From QQUJ01 sp050287605 (lineage in GTDB: Bacteria; Pseudomonadota; Gammaproteobacteria; QQUJ01), in contig JBNKCG010000009.1 in the NCBI GenBank assembly GCA_050287605.1, positions 1 through 23,466 on the forward strand: a DNA stretch of 23,466 bases, written 5' to 3'. The notes under the pieces are model-generated. The model saw only the letters and a list, made by a program, of their open reading frames with translations. It made no database searches and had not been told where the DNA came from. Made by a program: the position numbers and the translations under genes. This document shows, one piece after another, positions 14,657 through 21,018 of the stretch (its first letter is position 1; every line of letters starts with the position of its first letter).

Positions 14657-15552
14657 GAGAAGACTCTCCGCAGGCGGCCCAACCACGCTGGTCGGCGCAG
14701 CCCTTTGGCGCGATAGAAGCGAACCGCCAGCACCGCAAAGAACACCAGATGCCCCGCAAGCTGGAACCACTGCGCCGCGTAAAGCGCCCCCAGACTCTGG
14801 GCGATCCCCAGGATGATCCCGCCGATCAGCGTGCCCCAGATCGAACCGATGCCGCCGATCACCACCGCCTCGAAGGCATAGATGAGCTGCGTCGGTCCCG
14901 AGTAGGGATTGATCAGCGCCCGCATCGCCAGAAACACCCCGGCGAGTCCGGCCAGGGCCACGGCGATGGCCGCCGCCCAGCGGTAAACGCGGGTGGCATT
15001 GACGCCCGACAGTTCGGCGGCTTCGGGATCGAGCGAAGCGGCGCGGATCGCGCGCCCCAACCGCGTATAGCTCAGCAGCAATTGCAGGGTGACCAGCACG
15101 ACGACCGCCACCGCAAAGGTCAGCACCGGCAACTTGCCGACGGTGATGTCGAAGGGCAGCGAATAGGACTCCCAGGAGAGATCGCCGATGTAGTTGCCGA
15201 GCGATGCGGCGTCGGCGCCATAAACACCGTAAATGCCGTTCTCCAGCACAGCGCCCAAACCGAAGGTGGTCAGCAGCGGCAGAAGAATGCCCCCACGCAG
15301 GGTCCGGGCAAACAGAGCCGCCTGCAGAAACCAGCCGAACAGTCCCATCAGCGGCACGGTGATCAGCGTCGCCACCAGCGGCGACAGCTCGAAACGCTGC
15401 ACGAGAAACAGCACGCCGTAGGCCCCCAGAACGGCGAGGTCGCCGTGCGCGAGATTGATGAAGCGGACGACGCCGAACATCAGCGCCAGCCCGGCAGCCA
15501 GGATGGCGTAGTAGCCACCCAGCAATATCCCCTGGATCAAGGCATCGACCAT
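14653..15552 (-). CDS. livH: ABC transporter permease, LivH type
   Basis: The 299-residue membrane protein starts MVDALIQGILLGGYYAILAAG and contains the LivH signature 'FGVVRFINLAHGDLAVLGAY', the coupling loop 'LGRAIRAASLDPEAAELSGV', and 'YAFEAVVIGGIGSIWGTLIGG' near the C-terminus. It pairs with LivM as the second permease of a HAAT-type importer. The ATG at 15552 is used rather than the GTG one codon upstream, because it overlaps the livF stop as TGATG. Its own stop overlaps the livM start, so livF, livH and livM are translationally coupled. Confidence 0.94.
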   Translation of the reverse strand: MVDALIQGILLGGYYAILAAGLALMFGVVRFINLAHGDLAVLGAYGVLFLVQRFELSPLVATLITVPLMGLFGWFLQAALFARTLRGGILLPLLTTFGLGAVLENGIYGVYGADAASLGNYIGDLSWESYSLPFDITVGKLPVLTFAVAVVVLVTLQLLLSYTRLGRAIRAASLDPEAAELSGVNATRVYRWAAAIAVALAGLAGVFLAMRALINPYSGPTQLIYAFEAVVIGGIGSIWGTLIGGIILGIAQSLGALYAAQWFQLAGHLVFFAVLAVRFYRAKGLRRPAWLGRLRRVFS

Positions 15553-16286
15553 CACGCGGCTCCCCGGGCTTCGGCAACCGGCAACGCCTCAACGCCGAAA
15601 TAGGCGTTGGTGATCTCCTGACGGTCGATGGTGGACGAAACGCCCGCGAGCGAGATACTGCCTTCCAGCATGCAAACCAGCCGGTCCGAATAGGCGATGG
15701 CCCGGTCGAGTTCCTGTTCGACCACGACGAGAGTGGTGGCGCGGGTCTGCTTCAGTGCCTCCAAACTTTCGTAGAGCCCTTCGATGGCAATGGGCGAAAG
15801 GCCCAGCGAGACCTCGTCGAGCAGCAGCAGCTTCGGATTGCTCATCAACGCCCGGCCGATGGCGACGGCCTGGCGCTGCCCGCCGGAAAGGTTACCGGCC
15901 TGGCGCTTCAGCAGCAGTTTGAGTTGCGGCAGGGCATCGAGCACCGTCTCCTGCGTCCAGGTGCCGCGACGGCCGTTTTCGCCCGCGATCCTCAGATTCT
16001 CCGCAACGGTCATGGTGTCGAACAGACGGCGCCCCTCCGGCACCATGGCGATACCGGCCTTGACGCGCTGATGCGCTTTCAACGACGTCACGTCCCGGCC
16101 CTCCATCCGGATGCTGCCCGACGCGGGGGCGTGGACACCGGCAAGACAGCGAAACAGCGTCGTCTTGCCCGCCCCGTTAGCGCCCACCACGGCCAACACC
16201 TCGCCTTGTTCGATGGACAACGAGACGCCGCGCACCGCAGTCAGCAACCCATGGTTGGCCACCAGCCCATCGACTTCGAGGATCAT
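15552..16286 (-). CDS. livF: ABC transporter ATP-binding protein, LivF type
   Basis: The 244-residue ATPase has Walker A GANGAGKT (35-42), the LivF-typical 'MVPEGRRLF' (81-89), signature LSGGQ (133-137) and Walker B LLLLDE (153-158), followed by 'VVVEQELDRAI' at the switch region. All key catalytic residues are present. It powers the LivHM importer together with LivG. The start overlaps the livG stop (ATGA), with GGAGG about 6 nt upstream inside livG. Confidence 0.95.
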   Translation of the reverse strand: MILEVDGLVANHGLLTAVRGVSLSIEQGEVLAVVGANGAGKTTLFRCLAGVHAPASGSIRMEGRDVTSLKAHQRVKAGIAMVPEGRRLFDTMTVAENLRIAGENGRRGTWTQETVLDALPQLKLLLKRQAGNLSGGQRQAVAIGRALMSNPKLLLLDEVSLGLSPIAIEGLYESLEALKQTRATTLVVVEQELDRAIAYSDRLVCMLEGSISLAGVSSTIDRQEITNAYFGVEALPVAEARGAA

Positions 16287-17008
16287 TCAACGCCTCCGCC
16301 GAGATAGGCTTTCATCACGCTGGGGTCCGCCATCACGGCGGCGGGTGCGCCCTGAGCGATGACCGCACCGGCGTTCATGCACACCAGCCGGTCGATCACC
16401 TTCAACAGCGCATGCAGGATGTGCTCGATCCAGACGATGGTCATACCGGTCGCCTTGAGTCCGCCGATCAGCTCGATCAACGCGCCCAGTTCGGCTTCGG
16501 TCAGTCCACCGCCGATCTCGTCGAGCAGGATCACCTGGGGCCGGGTGGCGAGGGCGCGCGCCAGTTCCAGCCGCTTACGGTCGAGCAGACCGAGCACACC
16601 CGCCGGGCGGTTGGCGCGATCGTCGAGCCCGCAGGTAACGAGCGCATCGGCGGCCACCTCGCCTGCCGCGTCGCGGGAAAGTCCCGCGCCGTGGGTGGCG
16701 GCCACCACTACGTTTTCGAATACGGTCATGCCGGTGAAGGGCCGCGGGACCTGGTAGGTGCGCGCTATCCCACGCCGACAGCGGTACGCGGCGTTGCGCG
16801 CCGTTACGTCGCTGCCGGAAAAACGCACGCTGCCGGCCGACGGCGGCAAGGTGCCGGCCAACACGCCGAACAGCGTCGTCTTGCCCGCGCCATTGGGCCC
16901 GACGATACCCACGGCCTCGCCCTGGGTGACGTGGAAATCGACGTTGGCCAGCACCTGGAAGGCGCCGAAATTCTTGCAAATCCCCACGCCTTCGAGAATG
17001 GTCTGCAT
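16283..17008 (-). CDS. livG: ABC transporter ATP-binding protein, LivG type, divergent signature
   Basis: With ATG 17008 the protein has 241 residues. Walker A GPNGAGKT is at 37-44, Q-loop region 'RTYQVPRPF' at 83-91, and Walker B VILLDE at 159-164. The ABC signature is not LSGGQ or the common LivG LSYGQ: the aligned position reads LGLLD (139-143) before 'RKRLELARAL'. Relaxed signatures of this sort occur in some LivG subfamilies that I recall from aromatic-compound and amide importers, so it is probably functional. An ATG at 17020 is also in frame, but GGGA 6 nt before 17008 favours the shorter form. It follows the solute-binding gene after an intercistronic hairpin. Confidence 0.92.
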   Translation of the reverse strand: MQTILEGVGICKNFGAFQVLANVDFHVTQGEAVGIVGPNGAGKTTLFGVLAGTLPPSAGSVRFSGSDVTARNAAYRCRRGIARTYQVPRPFTGMTVFENVVVAATHGAGLSRDAAGEVAADALVTCGLDDRANRPAGVLGLLDRKRLELARALATRPQVILLDEIGGGLTEAELGALIELIGGLKATGMTIVWIEHILHALLKVIDRLVCMNAGAVIAQGAPAAVMADPSVMKAYLGGGVE

Positions 17009-17030
17009 CTTCGATCCCATTTAACGCGGT

Positions 17031-17062
17031 CCGGACCACCCCCGCACCGGCGGGTGGTCCGG
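17031..17062 (-). other. Intercistronic hairpin between binding protein and livG
   Basis: CCGGACCACCC (17031-17041) and GGGTGGTCCGG (17052-17062) form a perfect 11-bp GC-rich stem with a 10-nt loop, 8 nt after the binding-protein stop. There is no T run, so it is more likely a 3'-stabiliser or partial attenuator. Such hairpins commonly allow more binding protein than ATPase to be made in periplasmic transport operons. Confidence 0.6.
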
Positions 17063-17070
17063 AACCTCCG

Positions 17071-18390
17071 CTATCCGAGTTTGTAGGGACGCAGCTTGGC
17101 CGAGACCGGCACTTCGGGCACCAGCACGTTGGAGGTCACGTCCAGGGAATAGCCGAACTTGGATCCTTTGGGCGACTTGACCCATTGCGTACCCACCAGT
17201 CCGGTCACCGAGCAGTTCGGAACAGGGCCCTTGGTGAAGTCGACCCGGCCCATGGGGGTTTCGGTGGCGAGGGTGGAGAGCGCCTTGGCGACCGCCGCCT
17301 TGTTCTTGGGATCCCCCGATGCCTTGAGGGCAGCGAGGGCCACGTCGAACAACGCCATCTGCGCACCGACCTGCTGGCTCCACGGTTTGCCGCTGGCGTT
17401 TTCGTAGCCGTCGGCAAGCGCTTGGCCGGAAACGCCGGTGAGCGGCGACTTGAAGGGGAACGCCTTGTGCCAATAGGCGCCCGACGCCATGTTGTGGCCC
17501 AGCCTGCCCAGGGCCTCCATCTCCGCCTCGAACAACCCCGCCTTGGCGAGTTGCACGATCTTGATCTTCTGCGCCAGCCCCTTCTGCGCCGCCTGGCGCC
17601 AGAAAACGGGAAGATCGGGCGGGATCGGGAAGGTGTTGAAGATCTGAATGCCTTCCTTGCGGAAGGTGGCGATCTGGGCCGAGAAGTCGGTGTTGCCGTT
17701 GTCGTAAGGACCGGCGTCGACGACCGTGAACCCCGCCTTTTCCAGCGCCGGGATCATCACCGCGCGGATGGCGTTGCCATCGGCGTCGTTGGGCAGCAGC
17801 ACGCCCACCTTGCGGTTGGTCTCCAGCTTGGACCACTGATCGGTGTAGAGCGCGGCGAAATCCGACGCGCCGAACGAGAAGTGGTAGGTCCACTTGAACG
17901 GCGACGGCTCGCCCGGTTTGGCGCCGCGGCCGAAGTAGAACGACTCCCACGGCGCGACGGTGGAGACACAGGGCACGCCGCCCGCCTCGCAGGTATCGGC
18001 GACGGGATTGATCGTCTCCGGCGTCGAACTGGTGATCACCATGTCCACCGCATCGCCCCCGAGCAGGTCCTTGGTGACCTGGCTGCCGCGCACCGGATTG
18101 GACTGGGTGTCCTTGAGGATGAACTCGACCGCGTAGGTCTTACCGCCGATGTCGACGCCCTTGGCGAGTGCCTTGTTGACCAAGCCGAGCACGTACTCGT
18201 CCGCTTCGCCAAACGGGCTGATGGGACCGGAACGCGCGTTGACGAAGCCGACGCGGATGACGTTTTCGGCGGCAATCGCGGATCGAATGCTGCCCGGAAC
18301 CGCCAATGCAGCGACAGCGCCGCCGGCGAGAGCGCCCGAGGTTTTCAGGAAACTGCGACGTGTGAAACCCGATCTCTGGTTGTTGCTCAT
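17071..18390 (-). CDS. ABC transporter solute-binding protein (LivK/Peripla_BP_6 type), Tat-exported
   Basis: The 439-residue protein opens with a twin-arginine signal: TRRSFLK at 10-16, a hydrophobic stretch at 19-33, and a likely cleavage near residue 40 (AIA-AEN). The mature part follows the type I periplasmic-binding fold of HAAT importers: 'IRVGFVNARSGPISPFGEADEYV', 'DTQSNPVRGSQVTKDLL', 'VITSSTPETINPVAD', and 'NDADGNAI' leading to the second lobe. It captures the substrate in the periplasm for LivHMGF. The family binds branched-chain amino acids, amides or aromatic acids, and specificity cannot be read directly. The regulatory context favours an aromatic compound. GAGGAGGAG just before the ATG supports the start and high expression. 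Confidence 0.93.
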   Translation of the reverse strand: MSNNQRSGFTRRSFLKTSGALAGGAVAALAVPGSIRSAIAAENVIRVGFVNARSGPISPFGEADEYVLGLVNKALAKGVDIGGKTYAVEFILKDTQSNPVRGSQVTKDLLGGDAVDMVITSSTPETINPVADTCEAGGVPCVSTVAPWESFYFGRGAKPGEPSPFKWTYHFSFGASDFAALYTDQWSKLETNRKVGVLLPNDADGNAIRAVMIPALEKAGFTVVDAGPYDNGNTDFSAQIATFRKEGIQIFNTFPIPPDLPVFWRQAAQKGLAQKIKIVQLAKAGLFEAEMEALGRLGHNMASGAYWHKAFPFKSPLTGVSGQALADGYENASGKPWSQQVGAQMALFDVALAALKASGDPKNKAAVAKALSTLATETPMGRVDFTKGPVPNCSVTGLVGTQWVKSPKGSKFGYSLDVTSNVLVPEVPVSAKLRPYKLG

Positions 18391-18476
18391 GACTCCTCCT
18401 CGCGTAACTGCTGTTGTGTATGTGCTGCTTTGTTATGTCGGAATGGGTCGATCCACCCCGCATGCAATCGCATCGC

Positions 18477-19364
18477 TCAGGCCAGCTTTGCGCGCATGAA
18501 TTCCCCCGCCTCCTCGATGGACTGCATTCCCTCATCCAGCATGGGAGCGAAGATCTGCCACGAGTGGCACATGCCATCGAAGATCTTCAGCGTGGCGTCC
18601 ACGCCCGCCTGTTTGAGACGTTCGGTCACGGTCACCGAATCGTCGTGCAACAGCTCCCAGCTGCCGACGTGGACCAGCACCGGCGGCAGGCCGGACAGGT
18701 CGGAATGCAGGGGGGTAACGGTGGGTGACCGCAGATCGCCGTCACCCATGTAGATCATGTTGAACAGATCCATCAGCTCGCGGTTCACCAGCGGCGCGTC
18801 GGCCAGCGCGCGGTGCGATTCGCCGTCGTGGGCGAAATCGAGCGCCGGCGACATCAGCATCAGCGCGGCGGGCAGGGGTTTGCCCGCGTCACGCGCACGC
18901 ACCGCGGTCGCCAGGGCGAGATTGCCGCCGGCGGAGTCGCCGCACAGGGCGATGCCCGACGGCGCGTAGCCCTGCTCCAGCGCCCACAGGTAGATGGCGT
19001 AGGCATCGTCATGGGCGGTCGGTGCCGGGTGTTCGGGCGCCAGGCGATAGTCGGGCGCCAGCGCGGGAATCCCCGAGGCACGCGCCAGATTCGACGCGAC
19101 CACCCGGTGCGAGCGGCTGGAACCGAACAGAAAGCCGCCGCCGTGGTAATAGATGATCAGCTTTCCGTCGACGCTGTTTTCCAGGCGAATCAAGTCGCCG
19201 CCCAGCGGGCCGCAGGGCACGCGGCTGATCATCGATCCTTCGGCGATGGGGGTCGGCTCGTTGATGGCTTCGAACCAGGCGCGCATCTCGGCCGGGCCGC
19301 CGTTGGCGGGTGGCGGATTCTGCGCGCTGACCTGCAGGATCATCCCAAGCTGTTCTCTGGACAT
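18477..19364 (-). CDS. Alpha/beta hydrolase, HSL (hormone-sensitive-lipase) type esterase
   Basis: With ATG 19364 the protein has 295 residues. The oxyanion motif HGGGF is at 74-78, nucleophile elbow GDSAGG at 142-147 (Ser144), probable acid Glu237 in 'GSWELLHDD' (Asp is more usual), and His267 in 'GMCHSW'. This is the HSL/family IV esterase pattern, acting on carboxylic esters of small or medium acyl or aryl groups. No signal peptide is seen, so it is probably cytoplasmic. The frame is open to 19415, but GAGGAAG 6 nt before 19364 fixes the start. It sits between the alcohol dehydrogenase and the transporter; hydrolysing an imported ester to feed the dehydrogenase is a reasonable inference. 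Confidence 0.92.
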   Translation of the reverse strand: MSREQLGMILQVSAQNPPPANGGPAEMRAWFEAINEPTPIAEGSMISRVPCGPLGGDLIRLENSVDGKLIIYYHGGGFLFGSSRSHRVVASNLARASGIPALAPDYRLAPEHPAPTAHDDAYAIYLWALEQGYAPSGIALCGDSAGGNLALATAVRARDAGKPLPAALMLMSPALDFAHDGESHRALADAPLVNRELMDLFNMIYMGDGDLRSPTVTPLHSDLSGLPPVLVHVGSWELLHDDSVTVTERLKQAGVDATLKIFDGMCHSWQIFAPMLDEGMQSIEEAGEFMRAKLA

Positions 19365-19402
19365 AAAACACTTCCTCACACAACTGATGCGGTTGAATCG
19401 AA

Positions 19403-19428
19403 CGGGGCGCCGCAATCCGGTCGCCCCG
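19403..19428 (-). other. Intercistronic hairpin between dehydrogenase and hydrolase genes
   Basis: CGGGGCG (19403-19409) and CGCCCCG (19422-19428) form a 7-bp stem that continues as an inner CCG/CGG pairing. It falls in the 78-nt gap after the dehydrogenase stop. No T run follows on the minus strand, so it may stabilise the upstream message rather than end transcription. Confidence 0.45.
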
Positions 19429-19442
19429 CCCTGAGGCGCGGA

Positions 19443-20543
19443 CTATTGCATGCGCACGATAGGCTTGATGGTCTTGCAGGTCTCCGAGTCGTGGATGGCC
19501 TCGTTGATCTGCTCCAGGTCGTAGTACTTGACCAGCCGGTCGAACGGGAACTTGCCCTTGCGGTAGAGATCGGCGAGCTGGGGGATGAAGGTATCCGGAT
19601 CGGATTCGCCTTCGACGATGCCCATCAGCTTGCGCCCGCCGCTCATGAAGTGGGTCTCGTTGAGGGCGATCTCGGCATCCGGGCCCGACGCGCCGAGAAT
19701 GCCGCATACCCCCATCGGCGCGAGGCTCTCGACCCCGGCGCGGATGACCGCCGGAAGCCCGGTGGTATCCAGCACGAAGTTGATCCCGTAGCCGGTGATC
19801 TTCATGATCTCCTCGGTCGCGTTGGCCTGGGAGGGATTGACGGTGTGGGTGGCGCCCAGCTCGCGCGCCATGGCCAGACGGTCGTCGTTCAGATCAACGG
19901 CGACGATGGTGGCGGCGTTCACCGCCTTGGCGGCCATGACGCCCGCCAGACCCACCGACCCGGTGCCGAAGATGGCGATGGACTTGCCGGCGGACACCTT
20001 GAGCGCATTCATCACCGCACCGGCGCCGGTCTGCATGCCGCAGGCCAGCGGGCCGAGCAGCTCCAGGGGCAGGTCATCCGGCACCTTGACCGCGCTCGCT
20101 TCCAGACAGATCGCGTAGGTGGCGAACGACGACTGGCCGAAGAAGTTGGAATGGATCACCTCGTCGCCCTTGGAGAGCGCCGTCGAACCGTCCCCGCGGG
20201 TGGCGAAGAAGTTGCGCGGGAAGAACTCGTGACAGTAGGTGACCGCATGCTCCTGGCAGCTTGGGCAGGTGCCGCAGGAATCGAAGGTCATGACGATCCG
20301 GTCGCCGGGTTTCACCTTGGTGACCTTGGCGCCCACCTTCTCGACGATGCCCGCCCCCTCGTGGCCCAGCACCACCGGCAGGGGCGTGGGCAGCATGCCG
20401 TCGCGCACCACCAGGTCGGTGTGGCAGACGCCAGTGGCGACCACCTTGACGAGAATTTCATCCTCGCGCGGATCTTCGATGTCGATGGTCTCGATGGTCA
20501 ACGGCCCACCCGCCTGGCGGGCGACTGCGGCTTTGATCTGCAT
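19443..20543 (-). CDS. Zinc-dependent alcohol dehydrogenase, aryl-alcohol dehydrogenase-like
   Basis: With ATG 20543 the protein has 366 residues and is a medium-chain zinc dehydrogenase. Catalytic zinc ligands are Cys40 (GVCHTD), His61 (GHEGAG) and Cys168 (ACGMQTGAG). Structural zinc ligands are Cys90, 93, 96 and 104. GTGSVG (193-198) is the Rossmann loop, and Asp217 in 'VAVDLND' favours NAD+. Its layout resembles benzyl/aryl-alcohol dehydrogenases of the XylB/AreB group, which oxidise aromatic alcohols to aldehydes; general primary alcohols remain possible. The frame is open to 20810, but GAGGAG 6 nt upstream fixes ATG 20543. It is first in the operon, reached from the sigma-54 promoter through a ~250-nt leader. 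Confidence 0.93.
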   Translation of the reverse strand: MQIKAAVARQAGGPLTIETIDIEDPREDEILVKVVATGVCHTDLVVRDGMLPTPLPVVLGHEGAGIVEKVGAKVTKVKPGDRIVMTFDSCGTCPSCQEHAVTYCHEFFPRNFFATRGDGSTALSKGDEVIHSNFFGQSSFATYAICLEASAVKVPDDLPLELLGPLACGMQTGAGAVMNALKVSAGKSIAIFGTGSVGLAGVMAAKAVNAATIVAVDLNDDRLAMARELGATHTVNPSQANATEEIMKITGYGINFVLDTTGLPAVIRAGVESLAPMGVCGILGASGPDAEIALNETHFMSGGRKLMGIVEGESDPDTFIPQLADLYRKGKFPFDRLVKYYDLEQINEAIHDSETCKTIKPIVRMQ

Positions 20544-20806
20544 TCGTGTCTCCTCTCTCCTCGTTAGGTTCTTATCCGGACGGACGTTGCGGCATTCTCG
20601 ATGGAGCCTCGGTGCCGCTCGGTGAGTACCTGGGCAGTTACGGGACCACCCAAGCGCAGCCGCCTTCGGAATTCGATATCCGCCCGAAAAGGAGAGATGA
20701 ATAAGCACCCGATCGCAGGTGCGTCGCGGGCCTAAACAGCGCGCAAGACAGCGTCGCCGTGGCCGCCCACCCTCATCCTCTTCGGCGGATCGTGGAGGGG
20801 AACAGG

Positions 20807-20822
20807 GCAAGCTGCGTGCCAG
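20807..20822 (-). promoter_or_regulatory. Sigma-54 promoter driving the dehydrogenase-hydrolase-ABC operon
   Basis: On the minus strand the sequence reads CTGGCACGCAGCTTGC. This fits the sigma-54 consensus YTGGCACGrNNNTTGCw: TGGCACG at -24 (20821-20815), four bases, then TTGC at -12 (20810-20807). The invariant GG and GC are separated by the required 10 nt. Transcription should start near 20795, 252 nt before the dehydrogenase ATG. The divergent neighbour encodes a sigma-54 activator, which makes a chance match unlikely. Confidence 0.88.
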
Positions 20823-20949
20823 ACATCGCTGTTTTGCGGTGCAATAAACGAGGTGAGCGGGCGCTATCCCTAGTGATCACGTTGATTGATGCGGGTCTGG
20901 CCAGCTTCGGTCTTCGCACCTGCACAACGCTATTTCGTCGATGCCTATA

Positions 20950-20994
20950 TTCATGATTTACTGAAACGTCATCCAGGTTTTCATGAAATAATGA
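20950..20994. promoter_or_regulatory. Paired candidate enhancer sites (UAS) for the sigma-54 activator
   Basis: Two 15-bp sequences, 20950-20964 and 20980-20994, share 12 of 15 positions (TTCATGA-N2-TA-N-TGA) and begin exactly 30 bp apart, about three helical turns. The second includes the palindrome TTTCATGAAA. They lie about 155-200 bp upstream of the predicted sigma-54 start, within the range and spacing of XylR/DmpR-type enhancer pairs. They are also just upstream of the activator gene, so autoregulation is possible. Confidence 0.6.
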
Positions 20995-21018
20995 CATTTC
21001 TCAATTCCCAGGTGCCCC

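Larger units (their letters stand above)
20544..21018. other. 475-nt divergent regulatory region
   Basis: This gap lies between the alcohol dehydrogenase (minus) and the activator gene (plus). From left to right it contains an approximately 250-nt leader for the minus-strand operon, the sigma-54 promoter (20807-20822), an 8-bp palindrome GTGATCAC (20873-20880), and an AT-rich segment with two 15-bp repeats (20950-20994). The activator's own promoter must also be here, but I cannot place it with confidence. Confidence 0.7.

Noticed and set aside
14657..15592. Upstream extension of the livM frame across livH
   Set aside because: The same frame stays open by chance, but the extension has Arg-rich non-family sequence and overlaps livH. 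livM begins at 14656 with an ATGA overlap.
14749..15603. Plus-strand frame antisense to livH
   Set aside because: No ribosome-binding site or domain; the opposite strand encodes a well-conserved permease.
18813..20567. Long plus-strand frame antisense to the hydrolase and dehydrogenase genes
   Set aside because: It spans two convincing genes and their gap, and its composition (runs of R, G, H, Q) is that of a GC-skew artefact.
20697..20735. Twelve-codon plus-strand ORF after AAGGAG
   Set aside because: The Shine-Dalgarno is only 2 nt from the ATG, too close for good initiation, and the peptide has no recognisable feature.
20544..20810. N-terminal extension of the alcohol dehydrogenase
   Set aside because: Only a TTG start at the -12 element itself would be available, the extra residues do not match the family, and ATG 20543 has GAGGAG at proper spacing.
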